A DNA stretch of 26,042 nt, taken from positions 271,392-297,433 of the forward strand of contig NW_003111970.1 of assembly GCF_000003605.2 (NCBI RefSeq). The letters run 5' to 3'. Below, piece after piece: positions 1 to 10,310 of this stretch. The DNA is from Saccoglossus kowalevskii. Lineage: Eukaryota > Hemichordata > Enteropneusta > Harrimaniidae. How positions within the stretch are numbered: the first letter of the stretch is position 1; each line of letters begins with the position of its first letter. Made by a program: the position numbers and the translations under genes. The notes below the pieces were generated by a model. It ran no database searches. It saw only the letters and a program-made list of their open reading frames with translations, and was not told the origin of the DNA.

Positions 1-554
1 CCCCATTGAAGGCATTGGATGACAAGGCAGCAAAACAGCATCACTGTACGTGTTGACGTGTTGTGTGTGTATGGCATATGTTTAAGAACACGTCAGCAGA
101 CACGGTCACGAGAAGACACGTAACACGCACACACAAGGGGCATATGAACATATGACGCATTCTCCCTGGCAGAGTTCCATTTCTATACTTTCGGTGTTCT
201 GGCCGCAAGGATCTCTGGGAACTTGAAGGAGAATACATGGGACGTACCCGGGACGTGTTAACTGAACCTCTGGATGTTGTTGTTGACACTTTTGTATATT
301 CAATAATTTGTAATTACCGGTGATGTTTAAAATTTGATTTGTCAAGAGAGTATGAGAATCAATAATCTTGAAAATTATGATAAATTCTGCAGTGCTCTTG
401 TATCGTTGATGTTTTCAGAAGTAGCGCCATCTAGAGTCGACAATGGTAAATGGTAGTACGGTGATATACGCGCGTTTTTTTGGCTGGTTCTCGCCCCATG
501 TGTCATGGCACACCAAGACCCAAGAAGCCGGTAACTAGTAACGGTTCCAGCATT
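1..554. other. Non-coding flank with one CTCF-like motif
   Basis: I see no supportable gene here; the open frames are short and lack splice or composition support. At 422-438 the sequence TAGCGCCATCTAGAGTC resembles the insect/animal CTCF core (TAGCGCC followed by CTAG), with one core difference. A single motif match is weak evidence of binding. Confidence 0.4.
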
Positions 555-611
555 CTGATTGGTCCGTCACTTTCTCGTGCTTGTTCCATTTCCTTTGGTT
601 ACCTGACGTCA
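555..611 (+). promoter_or_regulatory. Promoter-like cluster: CCAAT box and CRE
   Basis: CTGATTGG at 555-562 is an inverted NF-Y CCAAT box (CCAATCAG on the other strand). TGACGTCA at 604-611 is a perfect cAMP-response element. They lie about 160 and 110 bases upstream of the ATG at 719, which has a good Kozak context and is soon followed by a strong splice donor. Together this looks like a TATA-less promoter and first exon. A TATAAA at 691-696 is too close to that ATG to be its TATA box. The motifs are seen; promoter function is inferred. Confidence 0.4.
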
Positions 612-718
612 GCGCTTACGTTCCTGGCCCGAGTATAGTAGGGGTTTCCTTTTACTCTCGAAAGTTGGGCGAATATACTGTTTCTTTTGTTATAAATTTT
701 GCACAGAAACAGCGGGAA

Positions 719-740
719 ATGGCAGAGACATTTGAAATAC
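719..740 (+). CDS. Possible first coding exon (M-A-E-T-F-E-I) with strong donor
   Basis: The ATG at 719 has G at -3 and G at +4, a good Kozak context. Seven codons plus one base (C at 740) precede a consensus splice donor GTAAGT at 741-746, so the intron would be phase 1. The upstream CCAAT box and CRE support a first exon. I do not recognise the N-terminus and found no certain second exon. Phase-compatible acceptors exist at 11842 and 15672, but the implied introns exceed 10 kb. It could be a chance ATG plus donor in CpG-rich promoter DNA. Confidence 0.22.
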
Positions 741-2004
741 GTAAGTAATGAAAACTTTTTTTTAAATTACGTTACTTTAGTCACGTGAGTGGCGATTAGG
801 CTGCGTAGATTAAAAATGTTTAGCGGGATCTTAAGAGATAGATTTTTATTCCCGATTTGTTTCGGGTACCCCCCCCCCAAAAAAAACAGATGTAAAATGT
901 TTAAGTCCCCTCTACATGTTTCGAATAAATTTAGGGTCCCCAACACACACAGCTATCTCACAGTCTTATATATGGGTTAATTACGACTTGCCAAAATGGG
1001 TGACAAATGTTTTGTTCCCATGGCAACAAGATAACAGACTATCCAACACTGATTTTAACAATTTGACTATATCTCTAAATGGAATAAAAAAAAAAAACAT
1101 CCGTTACCACAGCCATGCGTGTTACCTTGAAATGAATTATTATGCTCCTGACAACATCACATCCTGTCAAAAACATTTTTTGAATTCATCCCAATTAAAC
1201 TTAGAACATGATAATAATTAATGTGTGAAAAAACAATTTACCTTCCAACACAAAAAAAGTTCATGTAAATATTAAATTTGGTCATAATTACAAAGGAGTA
1301 GAAAACTCTGTGAGTTTGCCTGTAATATACTTCCATATATGGACAGAACTGTGATCCATACACAAGCATTAGCACATAGCTTATCAAAATTTGGAAATAT
1401 AAATCAGCAAATTTGTCTGTATATATAAGAGTTTAAGTCTCAAATCTGTAATTTTTGAGAAAAATTTGCTTTTCTAAGTTCATTTATAAAATGCAACTAG
1501 ACCCACATGAAGAGAAATGAAATTCGCTATGGTGATTAAACAAGACCTTTTTTTGTGAAAAAAAGGTCAACGAGAAGGGAACGCATCATATACCATGTTT
1601 ACTAATTAAACAATGGAGTCATGCAGTGGTTTAATTGAACAAACTTGAATGGTACGATTTTTTAATGATACATTCATTTCAATGAAGACAGAAATCCATT
1701 ATTGACATATTAAAACTTGTAAATTTATATTTATATGATATTTCCTTAAAAAAGTTCACAGGTAAATCACATAAACCCTTTCACTTCATAGTATTAATTC
1801 ACTGAACATGTTTATGCAACCAAGATCACTTTTTACAACAAATTTATTTACCGATAGTGCATATTTAATTGAACATGCTAGTTCAATGAGCTTTAATAAT
1901 AAAGTATTGTTAGTTTCTGCAGTTCGTTGTTGATACTAACATTGTTTTAAGAACATGAATAAGATTTTTTTTGTATTTTTTCTGTCCTCTGATATTAAAC
2001 AAAC
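741..2004. other. Non-coding stretch with a C10A8 run and an X-box-like motif
   Basis: No gene is visible. A homopolymer junction of ten C then eight A lies at 869-886, and a run of 12 A lies near 1086. CCATATATGG at 1333-1342 is a formal SRF CArG box, but about two such matches are expected by chance in this window. An X-box-like site at 1014-1027 is listed separately. Open frames around 789-1221 are low-complexity and unsupported. Confidence 0.5.
1014..1027 (+). promoter_or_regulatory. RFX X-box-like motif 1
   Basis: GTTCCCATGGCAAC matches the RFX-family X-box (GTNRCC, spacer, RGYAAC) except for one base in the first half-site. It is one of five such motifs in the window. RFX factors drive ciliary genes and also bind conserved distal elements; no ciliary gene is recognisable here. 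The motif is seen; binding is inferred. Confidence 0.4.
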
Positions 2005-2115
2005 TTTCAAGCCCCCCCTGAACCGTATAGTTTATTTCAAGCCCCTCCCCTCCGCAACTGAAATTTATTTCAGGTACCCCCTGATCCCTTCACGTCCCTT
2101 CAGATCTCTTCAAAT
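2005..2115 (+). repeat. Degenerate C-rich tandem repeat, period about 30-33 bp
   Basis: Three to four diverged units begin with TTTCA at 2005, 2035, 2068 and about 2099, each followed by a C-rich core such as AGCCCCTCCCCT. The TTTCRGGTACCCCC core also appears at about 860-878, suggesting a dispersed relative. Units differ in length and many positions, so this is an old minisatellite or a low-complexity tract. Confidence 0.4.
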
Positions 2116-2421
2116 TATTTTTATTGTAGGCGGCCTTACTAGTTACCTGCGTCCTACCTGTCTACTTAATTGTTTTATGCTGTACAGTATCTCGTCACGA
2201 AGCACTCACTGTCATTTAATTTTAATTAGCAATAGCTGTGACTAGCGTGATCAGCGTGACCAACAATATCAATGCACTTGTACCGCTCCACTGAATGTGT
2301 AATGAATCGGGGTCACTTAGGTAAACATTTAGAACAAATAAAATTTGAACAAATTCCAACAAAATGCTTACTATTATTGCTTTAATAATATATTGAAATC
2401 GACATAAACTATATAATTCGC

Positions 2422-2527
<106 letters not shown>

Positions 2528-2544
2528 CATTGTTATTATTATTG

Positions 2545-3384
2545 CTTTAATTCGAATCATAAGATCCATAGCAGAACAGAAGAGAACAAACAAATATATG
2601 TATAAGTTAGTACAGCTGATTTTTCCAGTGTTGGAAAAGTGTTGACTTCCACTGTATATCAGAGTTATACAGACTCAAAAGCAGACGATTTGACGACCTC
2701 TGCCTACGTTCATTAAATTTAAAAATGAGATTACGATAAATACACGGAAACGAATTAATGCGGTTTGTAACGAACATACTACTAGCGCTACAGTCACTTG
2801 GATAACCAAACTGTCTGCTTATGTGCTGGGAGTACTTTCATTGTATATAGTACATAAAAGTGTGTGCCAAATGATAACAAAGTGATACAATCTGTGAAGG
2901 GGCATACACTATATTTGTTTTCGTAAAATATGGTATGCATTTTGGCTATTTCGGAACTAAATGTGTAGGATTCTAGAGGGGTGTACTTAATGTCGGCTAG
3001 GGTTATAGCCAGAAAATGAAAAGTCTAAACTTAGTCTTACTTTTATTTTATTTATTTTTTTACGAGAAATTTTCTGTAAAATATGGACAGGTTTTTAGAA
3101 AGTTGGGCTGTCAAAAATGAATTGTATCACCTGTCAAAATTAACAGGCAGACAGGTGGCTGGATAAAAGCTTACTCGTGACACAGTCCTAGCGGTTGACA
3201 TTGTACTCCATCGGGGGGGGGGTATGATAATGCGATTCAAAGCTTGTCACATATTACCAGAAGCTATTTTCCTAATAACGTTGATACTTAAAATACATTT
3301 ATAACATTATAAAAAATAGTCGCAACACAAAGGCCACCCCCTCCCACCAACCCACGACAAGCTATTCGTGTGTCACTACAACTT
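2545..3384. other. Non-coding stretch with a G10 run
   Basis: I see no gene, TE end or RNA gene. The only striking point is ten consecutive G at 3213-3222 in otherwise AT-rich DNA, plus a C-rich patch around 3336-3352. Confidence 0.5.
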
Positions 3385-3399
3385 GTTACCAGTGGCAAC
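3385..3399 (+). promoter_or_regulatory. RFX X-box motif 2 (best match)
   Basis: GTTACCAGTGGCAAC matches the X-box consensus at every specified position: GTNRCC, a 3-bp spacer, then RGYAAC. It is the cleanest of the five X-box-like sites. No transcription unit is recognisable next to it. Confidence 0.5.
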
Positions 3400-4350
3400 C
3401 ATGATGCTACATCCACGCCACTGTAAAATGACTATGATAAATAGCAATTGACTGCTCAGTAGTTAATGACACAATTAATCACGTGCTCACCGCGTGTAGA
3501 CAATTTATATTGTTTCATTTCATACCAGTGTGTTACACTTCAACAACCTGTCTCCATTATGACATCGGTGGTAAATATTCCAGTATCATAGGACTACCTC
3601 TCCCGCTTCACCAAGGCAAGTTTTTAATTGTTAACTACGTACCTTTGTGAATTATTTGATTTTACTAACTAGTGCATCGTTATAGGGGAATGGGGAAAAT
3701 GAAAAAAAGTGTCGATGTGTAGAATGATTTGAATGATGGGCTAGGCGTGCCTTGCTAGAAATAAATCAATCATACAGAACATTTCGTACTCAACTATAAA
3801 AATATAACACGTAACTATAAAAGAAAATATAAAAATATAATAAAAATATAACTCAGGCTGGAACATTTGCTTGGCTACATTCTCAAGATGTACGAACTGA
3901 ATACGACACTTACTAAAAGGCAGTGTGGTCTGCGCTCAGCGCGTTCGGGATCCCTGTCGAACACGGCGCGGATCTTAATATGTTAAACCTAGTAATACCT
4001 AACATATTACACCTAATTGGTGACAATTATTATCTATTATGGAAGAGCAGTGTTCAGATGGCCGGCAATATACGAATAATACCTTGGTGGGCATTTGTGT
4101 AGAACGGCGACGTAATTGGGCCATTAAGATGGTCAACATCTGGTGGTTGAGTACTTACTTTTTGTGTTCATATATGTTTCCGTGGCGCTGTGGCATAGAT
4201 GTACCGGGTCTGTGTTTGTACACACTTGGGTTGTTTATTAAATCCAGTAACCCAAGTTCCTACCACTGAGACAGACACGTTGTGCCGATAAAATATCACC
4301 CATAAACTTAACCCCAGTGAAACACTATCGATACTATACGTGGTATCAGT
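3400..4350. other. Non-coding stretch with an A/T repeat patch
   Basis: No supportable gene. Short direct repeats of TATAAAAATATAA occur between about 3795 and 3850. A CpG-rich patch at 3925-3975 carries a weak hairpin. The 76-codon frame beginning at 4039 has an ATG but no recognisable motif and no supporting splice or poly(A) signal, so it is not called. Confidence 0.45.
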
Positions 4351-4359
4351 TCCACTTAC

Positions 4360-4378
4360 CGTTGCGGGCGTGCGGCAT
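4360..4378 (-). CDS. Possible first exon (M-P-H-A-R-N) with strong donor, minus strand
   Basis: Read on the minus strand, an ATG (4378-4376) in a GAGATGC context is followed by five more codons and one base (G at 4360). A consensus donor GTAAGTGG then starts at 4359, giving a phase 1 intron. Short exon-like pieces of this type can be coincidental. I found no convincing upstream promoter or downstream exon and do not recognise the peptide. Confidence 0.13.
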
Positions 4379-5017
4379 CTCCCGTGGAAAGATATAGAAT
4401 TTACTGGCGGATCCAGAAATTCGGTAAGGGGCGCTCTTATTGACGTGGGTTTGGTTTGTCAATTTTCTTTTTTTTTTGCGGGCTGAAGAGGGGGGGGGGG
4501 CAGTAGATTAATATGCTTGCAAATCCGACAATGCCGGTGAATATTTTTCCCACATTTCGTTTCAACTTCGCTATTATTGTTGATAATGAAGGAAATATCC
4601 GCTAAATTCGAACTATGAGATCATGTCAAAAAACAATTAAAACTCATTGCTTTGTCGACAAACTTAAAATGTGCTCTAAACATCAAAATAGTGAAATTAA
4701 GTTGTCCGTGAAAATAAATTGGATATACAGTATAATGTATTTGACGATTGTAAGTACCCGCGGATGAGGGCGCTGTTGTGTATCTTACAGTTGGCAAATA
4801 TTAGTTGAAACATTAACAAACACAATGCGAATATTAAATAAATGGCCGTATTATCGTTATTCTATATATGAATATACTGAGATCGCTTTACCAACAAACT
4901 TCTCTATTGTACGTACGGCTTTCTATGAACGAACAATAATGCGTATTGTTGTCATCGGACGTAGTTAGCCATTCCTTAGACATGCAACAATGGGGGAATC
5001 CATACCAAGACTAACGC
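4379..5017. other. Non-coding stretch with a G11 run
   Basis: No gene is visible. Eleven G lie at 4490-4500, shortly after a T-rich run around 4466-4477. GGGGCGCT at 4429-4436 and GAGGGCGCTG at about 4766-4775 are weak CTCF-like cores. Confidence 0.45.
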
Positions 5018-5031
5018 ATCACCATGGCAAC
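5018..5031 (+). promoter_or_regulatory. RFX X-box-like motif 3
   Basis: ATCACCATGGCAAC differs from the X-box consensus only by A instead of G at the first position. With the preceding C it forms a 15-base string repeated exactly at 14731-14745. Regulatory function is inferred. Confidence 0.4.
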
Positions 5032-6139
5032 TTACATGTTTATGCCCCCTGGTTGCGTGCCAAAAGGTGACGGGGTCAGCGATTTCTTTAGTCATTGAGC
5101 TTCATTAGTACTACGGGGTGTGATGCTGCGTTTGGAACGTATTTACTGGCTTAATTACAACTGGGTGCGAGTTGTTATATTTGGCGGAGTTCGCTCAGCT
5201 TGAATATTATATTGCATTTTAACTAGTAGGAAATTGCATTCGACATACCCACTATACTGGTTAATGTTGACATGCGAGGTTTTTATGAGTCGTTAAGACG
5301 AGTATATGTGTTCTCGGCACCGGTAAATAGCTGTTGATTAGGCCGTGTAATCAATGTATATAGTATATATATTCAAGAGAACTTGTCGCTTGACTGCTTT
5401 TAATCGATAACTCTCCTTTTTCAAGTGTAGTCTCGTGACCGCGCCGTAAGTGCTTGTAAGTGTGACTTGAATTTAACTCTGTGGCTCAGATTAACGACAG
5501 CTAGCGGACGTAGCGAGCATCAGCACAAGGTAAGAAATTTACAGTATACATGTAATTCCGAACTTTTATTGTGCGATATTTTGATGAAGTGCTCCGTATT
5601 GCGGAACTCCATATACTTTGTAGGTGTGTTAAGAAATCAGCCTCAAAGTACACACTACTAAGAAAATAAAAGGCTGAGTGTGTTATTGTATTCGTTTGTA
5701 TAACGCGATATCAGTTCGAGGTTGCTGGTATTCTTGCCGAGACCTGTCAGCCACGGCGTATCCACAATGACTGACCCAGATATCTGACAGGTGCCCACCC
5801 TTCACTGTACATTGTCTACGACACCCGCTCTGTCATATAGTTGAGATACACGTTTGTCATTTTTTGTTGGATGTTGAAATGTTGTGCATATGTTTGTATA
5901 CAAACCATGCTTGTATACTGAAACAACGGTAAATTGGCATGTGGAAATTTCTGTCAAAAACAAACAAAACAGCCGTCAATAACAATGAGTTTTCAATTCA
6001 TATAACCTTTATTAAAAACAACATGACAGTATTGTCATACAAGTAGAATTATCAATTGAATTTATTCCGATCGAAATCTCATTGCGCCGTGTATCAACTA
6101 ACTTGAGTTAATTACTAGTATTGTCTTCACTAAATTATA
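5032..6139. other. Non-coding stretch; isolated splice donor at 5530
   Basis: No gene is recognised. A strong donor-like sequence (CAAG followed by GTAAGAA) occurs at about 5525-5535 after a CpG-containing stretch. It could end a non-coding first exon, but nothing identifies a transcript. The 64-codon frame over this site runs through the donor and has no recognisable motif. Confidence 0.4.
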
Positions 6140-6734
6140 CATATATCTTTATTCAGTACTATAGGACATGGGCCTTACATGTACAATATTAAATATTCTT
6201 GAAAATAAATAAATAAACCCTCCCCCAGTCATTCCATAAGTTTTCGACGTTTCTGTGTATTTGAATTACTTGAATTAATTAACGAAATAAATTTCCATTC
6301 TGCTGCTGGAGAAAAATAAAAGTGTGGAATAAATTGGCATATTGTGGGCAAATTAGGAACATGTGATATTAATTGTCAATTTGATTACAACAAAATGGAC
6401 AAAACCTCAGTTCCAGTGGAACCCCCGTCCCTCTCCCAATCTCAATATTTAGGTCATGTGTAGAAATTCTAAAACAAGACAGTGCCCTTCTATAAGTAGC
6501 ATTTGCAATACATTCTAAATACTTTTCACAAGTCATATTACATTTAAATTTACAGTATGTACACATTTTGGGATACCCTGCAACCATAGTAAGCCATTCT
6601 TTCACAGAAATATCAAAACTTCGTTGTTTAAATTCATATAGAAAGAGGTCATAGTTAGCCACCTGTTGTTTTACCCATACTTCACCAAAACCATATTTAT
6701 TTAACAAGTTTTTGACGTACAGTGCCCAGCACTA
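6140..6734 (-). mobile_element. 3' fragment of a CR1/L2-like LINE (non-LTR retrotransposon)
   Basis: The minus strand carries the C-terminal end of a non-LTR retrotransposon polyprotein, followed by a short 3' UTR with AATAAA at 6153-6148. The coding part shows the hallmark tail of these elements: W-A-x-Y-V-K, a helical region, a stretch like RRALSCFRISTHDLNIEIGR, and a terminal zinc-knuckle pattern CPFC...YH..LICP. The reverse transcriptase and endonuclease domains are absent, so it is a 5'-truncated, dead-on-arrival copy, as is typical of LINE integration. I see no clear target-site duplication. Similar tails are frequent in molluscs, amphioxus and hemichordates; family assignment is from recognition, not a search. 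Confidence 0.85.
6229..6731 (-). pseudogene. Broken C-terminus of LINE ORF2
   Basis: The frame is open from 6731 down to a TAA at 6371-6369, where an acidic residue is expected just before the YHxFLICPxY motif. The same frame resumes at once with that motif (6368 down to about 6330), which shows that the stop is a mutation and not the natural end. A frameshift near 6325 then moves the homology into another frame ending ...RRKLME and a TGA at 6231-6229. An in-frame TAG at 6734-6732 interrupts the upstream side. Two stops and a shift mean it is not functional. Key cysteines (CPFC, then H and C in YHMFLIC) are still visible. Confidence 0.8.
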
Positions 6735-8079
6735 AATTAAATCCGTCAATGCATTGCTTCTAATGCGCGCTAGCCAAGCACAGACTACCTACGGTAGGTA
6801 TTGCTCCATGACCTAAGTTTTCTCGCACGCAGTGGTCAAACTAATGAAATAGTCTTCATAAGTTCAGAGAGTATTGCGAGCATCCCAAACTTATGCGTCA
6901 CGTCAAATGTTGATTTAACAGAGTCGGGTGGTTCAATGACTTGATGACCCCCCCCCCCAAGTTACTAAAAACGATCACAACCCAATCCACGGAACAGCTC
7001 GGTGATGTTCGGCTATTGCCAAAGGGGATATGTTGCCGAATACCGTAGCTGCTACATTTATCACAATACACATACTACTCAACATGTCGAAGGTTTCAAA
7101 CAAAACTTTGCCACCAATACAACTTTAAGTGTATCGGGCAATGCGGAACACAGTTATTGAAGGGGGCACGTATGTGTACTTGCCGTTGTTGATATAGAAA
7201 GTTGTGATTCTATAGAAAAAAAACGATACACCGAAATCCGTGAGCCACAAAAAAAGTCACGATTGACTGATGCAAGTTTGTGGGCACTTGTAGCTCAAAA
7301 ATATTGCCTTTGCATTGTATGTAGACAGTCTTGGCTTCGAACTGTTAACATCTCGGAGCTTTATCCCAAGGGGAACATACTAAAAGGAGCCAAACAACCA
7401 TGAAAACTACAAAGATACATTTTCTGAAATGCTCTGCATAATTTACAAGGCTGCACGTAAATAACGAACAGTAAAATGTGTCTGTAAAATGCGATGACAA
7501 ATTCTCCATTTAATTTAGTGTCAAAACAGTTCACGATTTATAGATACTTATTATAATTGTTTTTACTGGCTGAATAATTATTCAAATTAGTCATTAATCC
7601 AGCTTGTGTTTTGTAGATGATCTGATAAGTTAAAAATGGGATATAGCTCCTGGGTTTTGTTTTGGGGTTGTTGATACTGGTAGCGTGTTTTGTTCACTCG
7701 TGGCAATGTGTCAAACATATTTTTAATGGAACTAAGACTAATCAAGTATCTACAACTTCTGGCATCATTGTTTGAGAACAAAACACGTAACGTATCCCTC
7801 AATTGTGTAACAAATTCAATGAACACAAATTCGAGGAGCTATTCAAATTTGAACCCCCCTTCCCAACCAACTGAATAACAAAACGTAGATAATGCCCATT
7901 TTGAAAGTTAAACATTCATGTATATCGTCATATTTTGACATCACTTTTTATTATTTTCTGCTTGTAGTAGAAATCCAAAATGTCAATGGTGTGTAGCCAG
8001 CACCGTCTCGATATATAACACAGTAAATGCATGACTTTAGAGCCCTGAGCTCTCACGAACACCGTGACGCATTCATACC
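6735..8079. other. Non-coding stretch with a C11 run
   Basis: No gene is supportable. Eleven C lie at 6948-6958. A short perfect dyad around CTACCTACGGTAGG is found at 6785-6798. Overlapping open frames on both strands around 7587-7878 are AT-rich and show no motif, so they are treated as chance. Confidence 0.45.
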
Positions 8080-8381
8080 TTAAAGGGTGGAGGTCGTCGC
8101 ACCGCCGCGGCGCATGCGCGAGATATGGGTCTCATATAAACAAAGATGGATATTTTGAATGTAGCGCACACCAACTAGTACAGACTGAAAGCTTACTAAG
8201 CTTTGATTAAGTATTTTGTTTTAGTGATTGGAACGTATCGAAGGAGTCGCCGGCGGTAATTTTAGTGCAAGTGGCGCCCAAGGCGAAAATCGTACTCGTG
8301 ATTTCATTAGAAACGCGCATTAGATCAATGTTATCAACACAAATGACGCACATGCGCGGCGCGAAGACTACCACCCTTTGA
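8080..8381. mobile_element. MITE-like inverted-repeat element, copy A (about 300 bp)
   Basis: The left end (8080-8120) begins TTAAAGGGTGGAGGTCGTCG. The reverse complement of the right end (8381 back to about 8346) begins TCAAAGGGTGGTAGTCTTCG. Over about 23 bp the two ends differ at roughly four positions, and both continue into a GCGCATG(C/T)GC-type palindrome. No open frame for a transposase exists inside. The ends match those of a second element at 10311-10482, supporting a non-autonomous DNA transposon family. A TTAA at the left is altered at the right, so the target-site duplication is uncertain. Confidence 0.65.
8110..8119. promoter_or_regulatory. NRF1-type palindrome GCGCATGCGC in a MITE terminal repeat
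   Basis: This is a perfect NRF1 core palindrome. It lies inside the left inverted repeat of MITE copy A, and a near match (GCACATGCGC) sits in the right repeat. It may serve transposase recognition rather than NRF1 binding; the sequence cannot tell. Confidence 0.4.
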
Positions 8382-9416
8382 TCTATCCTACTATTACGCA
8401 AATTCAAGATGTTATTCATTCAGCAGATACGACTTTATTCTTACATTGATCTAAAATCGATAAAACGGCATCTAAGAATTCCAAAGTTGTACAGCACAAT
8501 AGACATGTTCCTTTTTCTCATCACAAATTCACAATATACTCCCGTTTATAGTCTGCACTTTCCTTCAGAAGATTGGGACAAAAATGGGAAAATGTTTTGA
8601 GTAAAAACAGAAAATTGACTCAAATCTTGTCTGTTGACTAAAAAATTAGGGTTAATTTCCAGAAACATTGAAGAATATAAGAAAAAAAAGTGCCGAAAAA
8701 TTTGGACGAGAGAGTCTCGTGATGAAAAGGTTAAAGGTTTCTTCCAAAAGGTCGTATTCATAAAATAATGGTTATGTTGCAAAGAGTAAGATTATTGATC
8801 AGAATACCAACTCGATTTAGCTCAGTCTGTCGATTCAGTTTGCGTATCGACTATGGATTTATTTATCCCCCAGAGGAACTGTCGCTAGATCTCCAACCGT
8901 CAGGATTGGATTTAAATCTCGGGATATAGGATGACAATGCAATATGTGTGTATCACGTGACAATGACGTATGGAGATAATACTACATTGTGAGTTTACGT
9001 TGCTCGAGGAATATCTAATAATCCCTTAAGAGTTGGAGACTATTCACAGTTACTCCATATATATTAAGACGAGCTTAGCGTTCTTTTCTTGAATATCAGG
9101 ATGTATTTTGTATTGAGTGATTCGTATTACTCTATGCCATGTGACCTGCCGATTAAAAAAATCGTTTATTTTTGTTAATCCACTCTTATCATTTGTGCGT
9201 ATTGGAGGTGACTTTATTTGCAATAAATATATCAAAATGACGCATTCGACGCTCTCTGTTGATGACCACTTTTGTTTTTCTAAAAAGAAGAAGATGTTTT
9301 TCAGTTAGATTTTCACCGATATGTTGACATATATACTTATATTTATATTTTGGGATATAAAAGTTTTTTTTTTCAATATACTGTAAAACACTTTGAAATA
9401 TGTAGCTGCATACTAT
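8382..9416. other. Non-coding AT-rich stretch
   Basis: I see no gene or repeat of note. Several 60-78-codon frames overlap on both strands without recognisable motifs. An acceptor-like TTTCCTTCAG at about 8559-8568 leads into only eleven codons before a stop. Confidence 0.5.
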
Positions 9417-9534
9417 TTTAGCGAAATTGATTCAATGCATGAATTAGCTAAAGTGCCAATAAACTTACTGTGAGAATATACTCTATTCTAATTAGCAACA
9501 TCTTAATTTAGCGAAATTGCGAATAAGCTAAATT
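9417..9534. repeat. Pair of related stem-loop repeats (TTTAGCGAAATTG)
   Basis: The string TTTAGCGAAATTG occurs at 9417-9429 and again at 9507-9519. Each copy is followed by its arm complement: GCTAAA at 9447-9452 and GCTAAATT at 9527-9534. This gives stems of 6 and 8 bp. Two diverged copies of the same dyad within 120 bp suggest a small dispersed or tandem repeat family. No function is assigned. Confidence 0.45.
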
Positions 9535-9885
9535 AGCTATTTTTGAGTGGTTAAAACAAGTCTCGTCAATGACGGTCAATTTCTACTAAAATACATTAAG
9601 ACATTGGTTTTATTAGTATAATAATAATAACTGAGAATTCGTAGATCATAAATTACAATTTACCATCAAATCAACTGCAATAACATAAGTTAACAACACA
9701 TGTCTATGCGATTATATACTACTTGAATCGCCATCAACGGCGACGGTTAGAACTACCAGCGAGTTCACAAACAATGTTTTACATGTACGTGCAGATGTAG
9801 TACGTGATTATCGTGAACTACGTATACGAGAGTGAGAATCAGAACCGAGGCTGGAATTTGAGATTAGAATTACGATATTTTTTTT

Positions 9886-9907
9886 TATAAAAGCACGCCA
9901 TATATGG
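9886..9907 (+). promoter_or_regulatory. TATA box next to a CArG box
   Basis: TATAAAAG at 9886-9893 is a consensus TATA box, and CCATATATGG at 9898-9907 is a perfect SRF CArG box. A donor-like GTGAGT follows at about 9959. Both motifs are AT-rich and likely by chance in such DNA, and no transcript is recognisable. Confidence 0.2.
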
Positions 9908-10310
9908 TGAAGACACTACCTTGACGCAATTCACCAACCACGCCTTGTTTTGAATCAGTGAGTAAAATGTCTATTTTATGTTAGCATTTTACCGCTCAAT
10001 ATTTCTAATTATGGTGACCAAATATTATGTATAGTGAATTTCAGCTTGCCACTTCAAGTTGTTTTCTGAAAAGCATCAAAAATATATTGTGATCTTTGGA
10101 ACTTGAACTGAATACTAGTATTTAACATTATAAAAGTATTATTATGAAAATGTTACGTACGTTTAACAAAAATCAGAATAATATGACGTTGCCATGCCGA
10201 AATCGCAGACAAGAATAATGTGCCTCCTTGGTGATGGTCACGTTCTTATGTTTTAGGCTATACCCTTCCGACTACTTGTTTTTAAATTCTTGTCGATACA
10301 TTTAAACTTC
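9908..10310. other. Non-coding AT-rich stretch
   Basis: Nothing supportable is seen. No open frame, repeat or structured RNA could be identified. Confidence 0.5.

Noticed and set aside
41-345. Two overlapping minus-strand frames of about 80 codons
   Set aside because: They run through CA/TG-rich low-complexity DNA with no motif or splice support.
691-696. TATAAA as TATA box for the ATG at 719
   Set aside because: A start site 30 bases downstream would fall after the ATG, so it cannot serve that start codon.
1333-1342. CArG box CCATATATGG as an SRF target
   Set aside because: About two such matches are expected by base composition and no promoter context is present.
2680-2710. TTTGACGACCTCTGCC as a third MITE end
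   Set aside because: Only the GACGACC core matches; no second inverted end is nearby and the C-rich tail differs.
3596-3612. CCTCTCCCGCTTCACC as a MITE end
   Set aside because: It resembles the CTCCCGCTT terminus but the rest diverges and no partner repeat was found.
3930-3975. GC-rich hairpin or tRNA-like sequence (GCGCGTTCG ... CGAACACGGCGCG)
   Set aside because: The stem is imperfect and there are no A-box and B-box sequences or cloverleaf spacing.
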